From assembly GCA_022841825.1 (NCBI GenBank), contig JALHQT010000003.1:186001-250000 (forward strand): a stretch of 64,000 nucleotides of DNA, read 5' to 3'. The number at the start of each line of letters is the position of its first letter. Position 1 is the stretch's first letter. The notes under the pieces are model-generated. The model saw only the letters and a list, made by a program, of their open reading frames with translations, was not told the origin of the DNA and searched no databases. Below, one piece after another: positions 43,384-52,498 of this stretch. This DNA comes from Anaerolineae bacterium. GTDB lineage: Bacteria > Chloroflexota > Anaerolineae > Aggregatilineales > Phototrophicaceae. The position numbers were made by a program, and so were the translations under genes.

Positions 43384-44190
43384 TTACTCCTCGTCGCCCT
43401 TCTTGCCATAGATGATCGGCGGCTGTTCCAGCCAGCGTTTGCAGGCGGTGATGAGCGCCTCGGCAAACGGCACAAAGGCGGGCGTTGTGTAGGCGATCTG
43501 CTCGCCTACACCGTCGCCAACGTGTCGGAAGCGCACGATGCCGTCCGCGCTGGCGACATCACGCCGCTGCATCACTTCTATCCCCTGGATCGTCTCCAGC
43601 GGCAGCGTTCGCACCACCTGGTCGCCCTGCAATTCGATCAGCGTCGCAGGCATCAGGTAGATCGCCAGCGGCTGCGACTCCACTGTCCACACGCCATACA
43701 GGTCTTCCTCGGCACGCCATGCGGGCAGCGGACCCGCATGAATATACGGGCGCTGGCGTCGATACGCGGTGACCTGCTCCGGCGTCGCGATCTGCTTCAT
43801 GGCGCGTACGAAGTGCTGCATGGCATAGTGGGTCGTCCGCAAAGTCAGCACCTGCCACTGCCCGCCACGCTCGTAATGCAGCCAGATGTCGTTGCTGCCC
43901 GGATGGTACTTCTGCGGGCGACCGAACCAGCGCAGGGCAGCAGGCGCAAAGTGGAGGTGAATGTCCCACTTGCGCGTATGCGGGTATAGGTGGATGCCAT
44001 CCAGTTCGACCGAAAACAGGCAGCTTTGCCAGCGCGAAGCTGGTTCCTGGCTCCCGATCACCTGGACGCGAAAGCGCGTGCTGCCGCGAGTGGTGCCGCC
44101 GAACCAATAGAGCGGGTTTCGCGCGCGGATCTCGTCAATGCGTTTCAGGAACGAGCGCGAGAGGAACGTATCTGCCAGCCAGTCAAGCAT
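43384..44190 (-). CDS. Conserved hypothetical protein
   Basis: About 268 residues, soluble, beta-rich and aromatic-rich (WDIHLHFAPAALRWFGRPQKYHPGSND, then WLHYERGGQWQVLTLRT). There is no recognised domain or signal. The ATG at 44190 (MLDWLAD) is preferred; the ORF track starts at 44244 inside livF. The gene begins 13 bp after the livF stop, so it is probably the last gene of the liv operon. Function is unknown; it may be unrelated to transport. Confidence 0.6.
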   Translation of the reverse strand: MLDWLADTFLSRSFLKRIDEIRARNPLYWFGGTTRGSTRFRVQVIGSQEPASRWQSCLFSVELDGIHLYPHTRKWDIHLHFAPAALRWFGRPQKYHPGSNDIWLHYERGGQWQVLTLRTTHYAMQHFVRAMKQIATPEQVTAYRRQRPYIHAGPLPAWRAEEDLYGVWTVESQPLAIYLMPATLIELQGDQVVRTLPLETIQGIEVMQRRDVASADGIVRFRHVGDGVGEQIAYTTPAFVPFAEALITACKRWLEQPPIIYGKKGDEE

Positions 44191-44203
44191 GTCCAACCTT
44201 GCA

Positions 44204-45049
44204 TCACGCCGAACGCCGCTCGCTCGTCGCCAGCTTGTCGGCAATGCGCTCGATCTCGTGGGTCACTGTCTTTAAATCAGCGCCGCCACCTGCTTCGCGC
44301 GCAAGGGCGACCGGCTGTGACTGCACCACAGGCGCGCGCCGGGGGTCGATCTGGATTCCCAGATACTCATAAAGAATACTCGCGTCGGGCGCGCCGCAGT
44401 ATGCCAGTGCGCCCTCGCGCAGGATGACGACGTCATCGCACCATTTGAGGACGCTGCGGGCATTCTGTTCGACGACCAGCAGCGTCATGCGCTCGCGCAG
44501 CCTATGGAGTGTCGCGAAGACCTCGCTTGCGTAGAGCGGCGAAAGCCCGGCGGTCGGCTCGTCGAGCAGCAGCACCTTCGGCTGTGCCAGCCAGCCGATG
44601 GCGATGGCGACCATCTGCCGCTCCCCGCCGCTGAGATGCCCGGCGCGCTGATAGTGACGCTGGTTGAGGAGTGGAAAGAGGGCAGACACCTCGTCCAGCA
44701 GGCGCGCTCTGGCATGACGATCCAGAGTGCGGACTGCCAGCAGCAGATTTTCGCGCACGGTCATGTCTGCGAACACATTGCTGCGCTGCGGCACATAGGC
44801 AATGCCGTAAGCGCCAACCGCCTCAGTCGGTACCCCTACCATTTCTCGATCATCGATGCGTATCGACCCGCTCGTGACCGTCGCCATGCCGAAGATGCTC
44901 TTGAGCAGAGTGCTCTTGCCGCTGCCATTAGGTCCCAACACTGCCGTGAAGCGATGTGCGGCAATATCGAGGCTCACGTCGTGCAGAATCGTCAGCTTGC
45001 CATATCCGGCGTGCAAATTGCGAATGGTCAGAGTGCGATCAGTAGCCAA
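44204..45049 (-). CDS. livF: Branched-chain amino-acid type ABC transporter ATPase (LivF)
   Basis: About 281 residues. Walker A GPNGSGKST, Q-loop YVPQRSNVF, signature LSGGERQM and Walker B VLLLDEPTAG are all visible. It powers LivH/LivM with LivG. The start is TTG (45049) with AGAGAGG upstream, overlapping the livG stop by 11 bp. The C-terminus carries about 50 extra residues (ARRAPVVQSQPVALARE and onward) beyond the usual LivF length. Confidence 0.92.
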   Translation of the reverse strand: MATDRTLTIRNLHAGYGKLTILHDVSLDIAAHRFTAVLGPNGSGKSTLLKSIFGMATVTSGSIRIDDREMVGVPTEAVGAYGIAYVPQRSNVFADMTVRENLLLAVRTLDRHARARLLDEVSALFPLLNQRHYQRAGHLSGGERQMVAIAIGWLAQPKVLLLDEPTAGLSPLYASEVFATLHRLRERMTLLVVEQNARSVLKWCDDVVILREGALAYCGAPDASILYEYLGIQIDPRRAPVVQSQPVALAREAGGGADLKTVTHEIERIADKLATSERRSA

Positions 45050-45797
45050 TGTACACCTCTCTCACCTGGCGATCGGCGGCGACGGCATCGGGCGTCCCAT
45101 GCATGAGGATGCCGCCCTGATGCATCACATAGACCGTGTCGGCAAAATCGAACAGGATGTCGAGGCGATGCTCGACAATCAGGAAGGTCAAGCCGAGCGT
45201 ATGGCGCATCTCGTTGATCTGCTCGAAGATCTGCCGCGCCAGCCTCGGTGCCACACCCGCCGTCGGCTCGTCGAGCAGCAGCAGACGCGGCGCGCCCATC
45301 GTCGAGCGCGCGATTTCGAGGAGCTTCATCTGCCCGCCGGACAGGTCGGACGCCAGCTTTCTGGTATGCCCGTCCAGGTTGACCTGCGCCAGCGCATCCT
45401 GCGCGCTGAGGGCATTCCCCTGCTCTTCGTGCACCCAGAGGTGGCGGCGCGGCGCATTCCAGGGGGTTTCGCCACGCTGCCCCTGGATGGGCAGGATGGT
45501 GTTATCGAGCACGCTCATGTTTACGAAAAGCGCTGGGTCCTGGAAGGCGCGCCCGATGCCGAGACGAAAGATGGCGTCCGGCTTCAGTCTGCTGATTTCG
45601 CGCCCATCGAAGGCGATACTGCCGCGCAAAGGGCGGAGAGTGCCGCCGATCAGGTTGAGGAGCGTGCTCTTGCCGCTGCCGTTGGGTCCAATCAAGCCCA
45701 CGATCTGCCCGACGGGGATCGACATCGAGACGTCATTGATCACGAGCATCCCGCCCAGATCTGCCGATACGTTCTCCAGCGTCAGGATCGCGTTCAC
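45039..45797 (-). CDS. livG: Branched-chain amino-acid type ABC transporter ATPase (LivG)
   Basis: About 252 residues, starting at GTG 45797 with GGGAGG upstream. Walker A GPNGSGKST, signature LSGGQMKL and Walker B LLLLDEPTAG. The GTGA overlap with livM shows coupling. The ORF track (45039-46472) fuses this frame to antisense of livM; the leading 220 residues of that entry are not real. Confidence 0.92.
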   Translation of the reverse strand: MNAILTLENVSADLGGMLVINDVSMSIPVGQIVGLIGPNGSGKSTLLNLIGGTLRPLRGSIAFDGREISRLKPDAIFRLGIGRAFQDPALFVNMSVLDNTILPIQGQRGETPWNAPRRHLWVHEEQGNALSAQDALAQVNLDGHTRKLASDLSGGQMKLLEIARSTMGAPRLLLLDEPTAGVAPRLARQIFEQINEMRHTLGLTFLIVEHRLDILFDFADTVYVMHQGGILMHGTPDAVAADRQVREVYIGY

Positions 45798-46846
45798 GAC
45801 GACACCTCCCTGCGCGGCACGAGTGCCACATCGGTCGTGGTGGGCGGCTCCGGAAGCAGCCCGCCGGGACGGTAGTACAGCATGATGAGCAGCAGGACGC
45901 CGAAGACGATGTAGCGCACGTAGTTGAATTCCAGATTCACACCCGTCATGTTGATCTGGATGGCGGCGATTGCCGTCGCGCGATCCAGCAGCGTCACGAT
46001 CAACGCCCCCAGCAGCGCGCCGCGTCTGCTGCCAAGCCCGCCCAGTACCGCCATCACCCACACGTCCATCGTCAGTGCGACCGTATAGTCGTTGGTGCTG
46101 ACAAAGCCCAGGTTGACGGCGAACAGTACGCCGGAAACGGCGGCGATTGCCGAACCGATGCACAGGGCTTGGGCGCGCACCTGCGCCACGTCTTTGCCGA
46201 GGCTGCTTGCAGCGTGGTCGTTGTCGCGCACGGCGCGCAGCAGGCGACCGTAAGGCGAGCGCATCAGCCGCTCGGCGTACCAGTAGGCAGCCGCCGCCAG
46301 CATCAGCACCAGCAGGGCGAACAGCACGGCGGCGCTGCGCGGATCGCCGATCCACGAAAAGGGCTGGACGATCCCGGCGATGCCGTTGGAGCCGCAGGTG
46401 ATGGGTGAGTAGCTGCGGGCGAGAATGCGCACGATCTCGGCGCTGACCAGCAGCATCAGCGCGAGATACCACTCCTGCCTGAGTCTTCGCATGATGATCG
46501 CCGTGGCGTAACCCGCCATGCCGCCGACTGCGGCGGCGATCAGCAGCGTCAGCGCGAAGGCAGCGAAGCCAATCGGTGGGGAAGCCTGCATGATGCTCAT
46601 GCGAAGCTGGAGCGCATCCGCAAGCTGGCTGCCGCAGGGATCGATAAAGGACTGACCCGCCAGCAGTGGCAGCAGTCGGGTGTACGTCAGCCCAGTGACG
46701 TAGGCACCGACCGAGACGAACAGCGCTTTGCCAAAATTGGGGATGCCCGCCATGCCGTACTCGATGTTGAGGCTGATGGACATCAGCGAGGCGATGCCAA
46801 ACGTCGTCAGGAGGGCGATCAACGTGGCGAACAGGTCGAGGTTCAT
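45794..46846 (-). CDS. livM: Branched-chain amino-acid type ABC transporter permease (LivM)
   Basis: A 350-residue protein with about nine hydrophobic helices. LivM signatures are ASLMSISLNIEYGMAGIPNFGKALF near the N-terminus and AVLGGLGSRRGALLGALIV in the cytoplasmic loop. It forms the membrane channel with LivH. It starts 5 bp after the livH stop and overlaps livG by GTGA. Confidence 0.92.
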   Translation of the reverse strand: MNLDLFATLIALLTTFGIASLMSISLNIEYGMAGIPNFGKALFVSVGAYVTGLTYTRLLPLLAGQSFIDPCGSQLADALQLRMSIMQASPPIGFAAFALTLLIAAAVGGMAGYATAIIMRRLRQEWYLALMLLVSAEIVRILARSYSPITCGSNGIAGIVQPFSWIGDPRSAAVLFALLVLMLAAAAYWYAERLMRSPYGRLLRAVRDNDHAASSLGKDVAQVRAQALCIGSAIAAVSGVLFAVNLGFVSTNDYTVALTMDVWVMAVLGGLGSRRGALLGALIVTLLDRATAIAAIQINMTGVNLEFNYVRYIVFGVLLLIMLYYRPGGLLPEPPTTTDVALVPRREVSS

Positions 46847-46851
46847 GCAGG

Positions 46852-47766
46852 CTAACGCTTCCTGATAGACTGAAAGAGCGCCGCGATGCCGTCAGGGCGG
46901 AAGAGCAGCACCGCCAGGATGATGATGAACGGGATGGCGGGCTTAAAGCCGAAGTCCACGCCCAGGAAATAGTTGAGGAGCTGCATGAGCGTGTTTTCGG
47001 AAAAGCTGACGATGTAGGCGGCGACGATGGTGCCGACGAAGCTCGTCATGCCGCCCAGGAAGGTCGCCGCGACCACCGACAGGATCACCAGCCAGCCCAT
47101 CGTCGGGTTGACGCTGGTCTGGAGCGCCCACAGCGCGCCTGCCACGCCCGCCAAACCGCCCGCCAGAAACCAGGTGAGCATCTTCACGCGCTCGACCCGT
47201 ATCCCCATCACACGCGCGAGATCAAAGTTGCCTGCCAGCGCCCGCATTTCGCGCCCCAGCCCCGTGCCGCGCAGCAGCAGGGTGAGCAGAAGCACCAGCA
47301 CGATGCTGGTGGGAACCGCCCAAAAGAACAGGTTGGTCAGGATGAGCGGTGTGCTGCGTATCCAGATTTCAACGGGAACCTGAATGCGTTTGTCGAAGAG
47401 CGAATAGGTGTCCACGATCAGAAACAAGATATATCGAAAGATCATGCCAACCGCAAAGGAGGCAAGCATCAAGGTATAAATCGAGGAGCCTTTGCGCTCC
47501 AGGGGGCGGAACACCAGGCGATGGGAGAGCACCGCCGCCAGCGCCGCCGCGATGAACGCCGCCAGCAGGATGACGGGCACGTTGGTGGAGATGCCCATCG
47601 AGACGAGCAGCGCGGCATAAGCGCCGATTGTGATCAGTTCGGCATGGGCGAAGTTCGGCAGGCGCACCACATTGAATGTCAGCGTAAGACCGATCGCCAT
47701 CAGCGCGTAAAGGCTCCCGGTCTGGATAGAGCGTACAACAGAGTCGACGAGGAGTGCATCCAACAT
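46852..47766 (-). CDS. livH: Branched-chain amino-acid type ABC transporter permease (LivH)
   Basis: About 304 residues with eight hydrophobic helices: SLYALMAIGLTLTFNVVRLPNFAHAELI is the family opening and VAATFLGGMTSFVGTIVAAY the later loop. The ATG at 47766 is preferred to the GTG at 47814. It follows the binding protein gene after an 82-bp gap carrying a 10-bp perfect stem-loop. Confidence 0.92.
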   Translation of the reverse strand: MLDALLVDSVVRSIQTGSLYALMAIGLTLTFNVVRLPNFAHAELITIGAYAALLVSMGISTNVPVILLAAFIAAALAAVLSHRLVFRPLERKGSSIYTLMLASFAVGMIFRYILFLIVDTYSLFDKRIQVPVEIWIRSTPLILTNLFFWAVPTSIVLVLLLTLLLRGTGLGREMRALAGNFDLARVMGIRVERVKMLTWFLAGGLAGVAGALWALQTSVNPTMGWLVILSVVAATFLGGMTSFVGTIVAAYIVSFSENTLMQLLNYFLGVDFGFKPAIPFIIILAVLLFRPDGIAALFQSIRKR

Positions 47767-47796
47767 GATTTTGCGCCGTAAAGTCTTGCGCAGACT

Positions 47797-47830
47797 CGAG
47801 TCCCTCTTCCGCACAGGCGAGAGGGACTCG
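47797..47830 (-). promoter_or_regulatory. Stem-loop between binding protein and livH genes
   Basis: CGAGTCCCTC - 14 nt - GAGGGACTCG, a perfect 10-bp stem with no U-run after it. In polycistronic ABC operons such hairpins reduce or protect transcripts, letting the binding protein be made in excess. That role is inferred. Confidence 0.75.
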
Positions 47831-47848
47831 GCGGCTGTGTGCCCTTCT

Positions 47849-49057
47849 CTATTCGGCGGACGTCAGCTCAAGGAGGTTCTGGAGTGCGTCGAACGAACCG
47901 ATCTGCATGAACTCGGCGCTGTCGGCGGCAGGCGTGTAGATGCCGTAGTAGGCAATCGCCTGGTCGCCGTTGCCGTCGAGATAGCCCTGCACCGAGGTGC
48001 CGATATAGTGGCTGGAGACGAACGGCAGCATCGACTCGATTGCCGCGCCGTCATTGCCCGCGACCAGCGCGGTGGACATGGCGATGTTGGTGGCGTCGAA
48101 GACCATGTTGGTGAAGGGACCCGGACGGTTGCCGTACGTTTCGACAAAGGCATCGATGAAGCCCTGGGTCAACGGGGTGTTCGTCCGCGCCATCGAGACG
48201 ACGGTGAACTCAACGCTGCGCAGGAAGTCGGCATACACCGCGTCTTCCAGGATGGCGGGCGTGCCGAGGTTTTCGATGCCCATCCAGGGGACGCTGCTCA
48301 GGATCGGGTCCACCTGAGCGACCTGAATCAGCTTCTTGGCGTCTTCGAGATAGCAGATGCACAGCACGGCGGTCGATTCGCCCATGCGGGCGACTTCGGC
48401 GCTCAGAGCAGTGGCTTCGCTGGAAAGGTCGGTCGGGTTCGGCGTGTACTTGATCGAGGCGACCGTGCCGCCCGTCATTTCGGTGAAGCCGTCGCCGAAC
48501 TGCTGCGAGAGGCTGTTGCCATACGGCTCATCGACATAGAGGATGGCGACATTCTGGTAGCCACGCGCTGCGGCAAGCTCGACGAAGGCGCGTGCGGAGA
48601 AGCGATCCGGTGGGTACATGACGCGGAAGATGTTGTCATCCGGGATAGCTGCCGCATTGCTGGCGGATACCGGGGCGACAATCACGATGCCTTCGCTGTC
48701 CGCGAACTGCTTCGCGCCGAGGACTTCGGCGGTGGTCAGCGGTCCGATGATGATCTGCGCGCCGGTCGTCTGGACGACAGTCTCGACTGCGCGGGCAGCA
48801 CCGTCAGGCGTCCCGGTGGTATCCGCGCTGGCGATGACGAAGCGAGTCTCAACGCCAGCGGCGTCCAGGCGCGCATTCATCTGTTCGACCGCCAGTTCTG
48901 CCCCGCGTGCGAACTCCTGCCCATATGAGCCGAGGGGACCCGTGAAGGGCAGGACGACGCCAATCGGAATCTCAACCACTGCGTCCTGTGCGGCGACTGG
49001 CAGCACAAAGAGCAGCGCGCTCACGAGAAGCACAAATATGACAGCGTGTTTCTTCAT
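47849..49057 (-). CDS. Branched-chain amino-acid type ABC transporter substrate-binding protein
   Basis: A 402-residue protein with signal peptide MKKHAVIFVLLVSALLFVLPVAA and a LivK-type Peripla_BP_6 fold: IPIGVVLPFTGPLGSYGQEFARGAELAVEQMN, then IIGPLTTAEVLGA and NVAILYVDEPYGNSLSQQF. It captures the substrate outside the cell for LivHMGF. True substrates of this class range from Leu/Ile/Val to urea and aromatic acids, so this is not fixed. The 5' gap is AT-rich. Confidence 0.92.
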   Translation of the reverse strand: MKKHAVIFVLLVSALLFVLPVAAQDAVVEIPIGVVLPFTGPLGSYGQEFARGAELAVEQMNARLDAAGVETRFVIASADTTGTPDGAARAVETVVQTTGAQIIIGPLTTAEVLGAKQFADSEGIVIVAPVSASNAAAIPDDNIFRVMYPPDRFSARAFVELAAARGYQNVAILYVDEPYGNSLSQQFGDGFTEMTGGTVASIKYTPNPTDLSSEATALSAEVARMGESTAVLCICYLEDAKKLIQVAQVDPILSSVPWMGIENLGTPAILEDAVYADFLRSVEFTVVSMARTNTPLTQGFIDAFVETYGNRPGPFTNMVFDATNIAMSTALVAGNDGAAIESMLPFVSSHYIGTSVQGYLDGNGDQAIAYYGIYTPAADSAEFMQIGSFDALQNLLELTSAE

Positions 49058-49226
49058 TGTGGTATGACCTCAGTACTGGTAAAGCTGAATAACGCTTCTC
49101 ATACTGTAGGGGAAGATGTTGAAAGAAAGAATAAATTTTCTCAATAAATATGGGAAGAACCCTATTTTCCCCCTATTCTGCAAGGAGAATTTACGTTTTA
49201 CACAGACTATTGAGGTTAAGGGGCGG

Positions 49227-50396
49227 CTACCGGCTGACTCCCTGCACCATCACGCTGAAGGTGGCAGGCTCGCCGCCCAGCTCCGGGATGGCGACCTCGT
49301 AGCGCGCTCTCTCTCCCGGCGCGATCTGCGCCACGCCGACCTCCGCGAAGCCCGCCGCGATCACATTCTGCGCGGCGTCGAAGACCGTCACCACCACGCG
49401 CGGGCTTGCCGCCACCGTGTCGCCGATGTGCTCGATTTGCCCGCTGACGACGAAGCGCCCCAGTGCGTCGAAGCCTGATGTGTCCTCCGTGCGAAACTGC
49501 GCTTCCGAGACGAGCGCGCGCGCATCCGGCGCTGTCTCGCTCCCGCCCACCTGCACATCGAAGCGGACACTGCCCGGCGGCTGCCCCTGCCCAAAGCGCA
49601 GGCTGAACGGCGCGAATCCGCCCGGCAGGATGCCGTAGCCCATCGCTACATCTTCCGCGCCCGCCAGCACCCCGCCGTCCGCGCTCATCAGCACGGCGCG
49701 CACAGGCAGATCGACCAGTGTCGTGCCGCCGAAGTTGGCGACCTCACCCGTGATGAAGAAGACGCCGTCCGCTGTTGACCAGGCGTAGCTGTGGATGATG
49801 CCGATGCTCGCCGGGCGGGCGTTGGCGAGCGCTTCCACGCCGGACGCCTCCAGCGGCGCTGCGGGGTTGATGATGAACGAGTTGATGATTTGCTGCATCT
49901 GCGCCTGTTCACCTGCCGCAGCAGGCATGACAACCTCGATCAGCGCCAGGCGCTCGCCGCTGCGCTGAATGAAGGTATTCAGCGGCTCTGCCCCGCCGCC
50001 CGGCAGCGCCCGCGCGCCCGTCAACCGCCACGATCCATCGCCCATCGCCTGCCGACTGACCTCCACATAGCGCGTCACGTCGGGGCGAAGCTGCGTCTGC
50101 CAGCGGTCGAGCAGCGCGCCAAAGGCGTCGTCGCCCAACGTCGCGCCAAGGTTGACGACGGCGACCAGCAGTACCGGGTCGGTCTCGCCTGGGCGCGAAA
50201 AGGCGGTCGCGGCGAGCGTTGGCGCGTTCGTCTCGTAGAGTGCCCAGTTGCGCGGCGCGATGACGGTGAACGCCCCGCTGGGATGCGCGTAGGGCAGCGG
50301 CGAGAGGTCTGGCGGTGGTGGCGTCGGCGCGAAGACGACTGCATCGCCCGAACACCCGGTGAGCAGCAGGATGAGGAGGAAAAGGGCGGACGCCAT
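49227..50396 (-). CDS. Lipoprotein, unknown function, with start codon inside a palindromic repeat
   Basis: About 389 residues: MASALFLLILLLTGCSG, with lipobox LLTGC, then a PsbP/DcrB-like domain (PSGAFTVIAPRNWALYE) and two C-terminal beta domains of FxLYD type (IIHSYAWSTADGVFFITGEVANFGG). The longer ORF (to 50516) reads through a palindromic repeat. The start at ATG 50396 lies in the repeat word GCCATTCATGGCGTCC, and residues MAS are repeat-encoded. No Shine-Dalgarno is evident there; expression should be tested. Confidence 0.7.
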   Translation of the reverse strand: MASALFLLILLLTGCSGDAVVFAPTPPPPDLSPLPYAHPSGAFTVIAPRNWALYETNAPTLAATAFSRPGETDPVLLVAVVNLGATLGDDAFGALLDRWQTQLRPDVTRYVEVSRQAMGDGSWRLTGARALPGGGAEPLNTFIQRSGERLALIEVVMPAAAGEQAQMQQIINSFIINPAAPLEASGVEALANARPASIGIIHSYAWSTADGVFFITGEVANFGGTTLVDLPVRAVLMSADGGVLAGAEDVAMGYGILPGGFAPFSLRFGQGQPPGSVRFDVQVGGSETAPDARALVSEAQFRTEDTSGFDALGRFVVSGQIEHIGDTVAASPRVVVTVFDAAQNVIAAGFAEVGVAQIAPGERARYEVAIPELGGEPATFSVMVQGVSR

Positions 50397-50450
50397 GAAT
50401 GGCGTCCCTACACAAACGATTCCGTAGGGACGCCATTCATGGCGTCCGCC
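50384..50450. repeat. Inverted pair of GTAGGG-family palindromes at the lipoprotein start
   Basis: GGCGGACGCCATGAATGGCG then TCCCTAC (50384-50411), spacer ACAAACGATTCC, then GTAGGGACGCCATTCATGGC and GTCCGCC (50424-50450). The two halves are mirror images of each other and each is itself palindromic. The left half holds the lipoprotein start codon. Confidence 0.88.
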
Positions 50451-50564
50451 GTCTGGAAGAGGGTTAGACGTAAACATCATGTCCGCAATTGGAGCGCAGG
50501 ACGGGCGCGGATGCAATACGAAATGCGGTAAAATATGGCGTATGAAGTGGAGAGGACATAGGTC

Positions 50565-50852
50565 ATGGTCATGTTGATGGTGGAAATCGACAAAGCGCTC
50601 ATGGAGCGTCTGCAGGCGAAGGCGCTCGCCGAAGACAAGCCGCTGGAAGCAGTCGTCATCGCCGGGCTGGAGAAGACCGCCGACTCAGAACTCGACCTGG
50701 CAACCGATACCACTGGGCGGGCTTTCCTTCTCGAACTTGCCAGACTTTCTGAGGAACTTGATCTGCGTTCAGGACGGGAAGATGTTTCCGAGAATTTTGA
50801 CTCCGTACTGGCAGAACTTGACGATGTAAACAATGAAGCCCTGCAAGGATAG
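50565..50852 (+). CDS. VapB-like antitoxin (putative)
   Basis: A 95-residue acidic protein. Helical N-terminal half (KALMERLQAKALAEDKPLEAVVIAGLEKT) of ribbon-helix-helix-like pattern, and a C-terminal half rich in acidic residues that could wrap the toxin. It ends 3 bp before the PIN gene, the usual antitoxin-toxin spacing. The VapB call depends mainly on that context. ATGs at 50571 and 50577 are alternative starts. Confidence 0.6.
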   Translation: MVMLMVEIDKALMERLQAKALAEDKPLEAVVIAGLEKTADSELDLATDTTGRAFLLELARLSEELDLRSGREDVSENFDSVLAELDDVNNEALQG

Positions 50853-50855
50853 ACG

Positions 50856-51272
50856 ATGGCAGCATCGCTCGTGCTAATGGATAGCAGTTTCCTCTACGCG
50901 ATCACGGATCAGAGCGACCGATTTCACAATCCGGCACGAGCTTATGTCCGCGATAATCGCGTAGAATTCATGATTCCTGATGTCGTTTTGACCGAAGTGA
51001 CCTATAGCCTCCGTAAGCTCGTCGGCAAGCGCGCAGAAATCGCATTTCTTGCTGCGCAAGCCAGCAGCCTTACACAACTGGTTCCAATTACCCACTCCGA
51101 TCTTGCGCGCGTCCACGCTATTATGAGCAAGTACACGCAGTTTGATTTTGTGGACTGCTGCATCCTGGCGATTGCCGAGCGGCTGAACATCACGCACATC
51201 TGCACGTTCGACCGCCGCGACTTCCAGGCGTTTATCCCCGCGCACTGCGAGCGGCTTGAACTGCTGCCCTGA
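50856..51272 (+). CDS. PIN domain protein, VapC-like toxin (putative)
   Basis: A 138-residue protein with PIN acidic residues: Asp9 (LVLMDSSFLYAI), Glu47 (VVLTEVTYSL), Asp97/Asp100 (DFVDCCILAIAERL) and Asp119/Asp122 (CTFDRRDF). VapC toxins cut RNA, often tRNA. Paired with the upstream small gene as a likely type II toxin-antitoxin unit. Confidence 0.8.
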   Translation: MAASLVLMDSSFLYAITDQSDRFHNPARAYVRDNRVEFMIPDVVLTEVTYSLRKLVGKRAEIAFLAAQASSLTQLVPITHSDLARVHAIMSKYTQFDFVDCCILAIAERLNITHICTFDRRDFQAFIPAHCERLELLP

Positions 51273-51359
51273 TTTCTGCTCTTTTTCGCCTGTACATCCT
51301 GCAAATTCCGTTAAAATATTCCTCGGACATCGCGCACATTTCGTAGAAAGTGTTCTTTG

Positions 51360-52463
51360 ATGCTTCGCAGTACAAAGTTCTTCACCACGCTCGTCGTCTG
51401 CCTGTTTATGCTCATGGTCAGCGCCGGCATGAGTGCCGCGCAGCCCGATGCGCTCCAGATCCCCGTTTTAGGGCGGAGCGTCATCTATGTCGTCTCGCCG
51501 GACGGGGCGAGCGCAGCCGTCTATCCCAACGCCGCCCTCGTCCGTGAGGAACCGCCCAATCCGGACGCGACGATCCTCCAGATTGTCGATGTGGCGACGG
51601 GCAGCGTGACGCAGACGCTGCGCGACCTCCCCGATTGGGTGTCCGATGCGGCGTATCTGCCGGACGGCAGGCTGCTGACAGCGCTCGTCAACGGCGACTT
51701 CATCCTGTGGGATGTTGGCAGCGGGGCGGTCGAGCGCCGCTGGTGGACGGGCTTGTATCAGAGCAGCCTGGTCATCTCTCCGGACGGCGCGCGGGCGTAT
51801 GTGCTCGCCTCTGGTGCCGTGAGCACGTTCTTTGAGATGGATCTGGCGAGCGGGGCGCTCCTGCGGGCTTTGGGGCGGCACCCCGCGACACTTTACGACC
51901 TGATGGGCAGCCAGACGGACATCGAGTTCCGGGGCGACTTCAGTTTCGTGACCTTCGACGTATCGCCTGACAGCGAAACGTTTGCCTACGCCAATGCCGA
52001 CGGCGAAATTTTCGTCGCTGACCTCGCCAGGGAGACATTCACCCTGGCGCGCGAACGCTCGGAGCAGCCGTTGGCGTTCGATGTGCGCAGTCTGCGTTTC
52101 GCGCCGGATGGCGCGTCGCTCTTCTATCTGCAATTCGCGCGCGACGCGCGGCAGGTGATGCAGGTCGCGCCCAACAGCGCAGTCATCGCCAGCTTTGGCG
52201 CGAACACGGTCGCCTACGCCGTCTCGGCGGACGGGGCGCGGGTCGCCTGGGTGGAGCGCAGCGACGACGGATCGCGCGTCCTGATGCAGGATGCGGCGGG
52301 CGGCGAAGTGGAGATCATCTATGAGCTGACCGAGGCGGGCTTGGCGACACCTTCAATTGCGACCTTGAGCTTTGCGCTCGATGGGACGCGCCTGCTGCTC
52401 GATGTCAATCCTGCGGATGGCGACGACGAGCAGGCGATCCTGTTGGTTATTCCGGTGGGGTGA
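51360..52463 (+). CDS. Secreted beta-propeller-like protein
   Basis: About 367 residues. Signal peptide MLRSTKFFTTLVVCLFMLMVSAGMSAA. Repeated blades follow the PD40/WD40 pattern: VSPDGASAAVYP, ISPDGARAYVLA, VSPDSETFAYANADGEIFVADL, FAPDGASLFYLQ and VSADGARVAWVE. It is an extracellular propeller, role unknown (ligand or protein binding). The stop is followed directly by a GTAGGGG palindrome. Confidence 0.8.
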   Translation: MLRSTKFFTTLVVCLFMLMVSAGMSAAQPDALQIPVLGRSVIYVVSPDGASAAVYPNAALVREEPPNPDATILQIVDVATGSVTQTLRDLPDWVSDAAYLPDGRLLTALVNGDFILWDVGSGAVERRWWTGLYQSSLVISPDGARAYVLASGAVSTFFEMDLASGALLRALGRHPATLYDLMGSQTDIEFRGDFSFVTFDVSPDSETFAYANADGEIFVADLARETFTLARERSEQPLAFDVRSLRFAPDGASLFYLQFARDARQVMQVAPNSAVIASFGANTVAYAVSADGARVAWVERSDDGSRVLMQDAAGGEVEIIYELTEAGLATPSIATLSFALDGTRLLLDVNPADGDDEQAILLVIPVG

Positions 52464-52498
52464 GTAGGGGCAGACCCGTGTGTCTGCCCATCCCCTAC
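52464..52498. repeat. GTAGGGGCAGAC palindrome across the end of the monooxygenase gene
   Basis: GTAGGGGCAGAC-CCGTGT-GTCTGCCC-AT-CCCCTAC. It lies between convergent genes and supplies the TAG stop of the ABM-family gene (52497-52495 on the minus strand). Confidence 0.85.

Noticed and set aside
45039-46472. 477-residue ORF suggesting a LivG with a long N-terminal extension
   Set aside because: The extension is an alternative frame of livM on the same strand. The real livG begins at GTG 45797 with GGGAGG.
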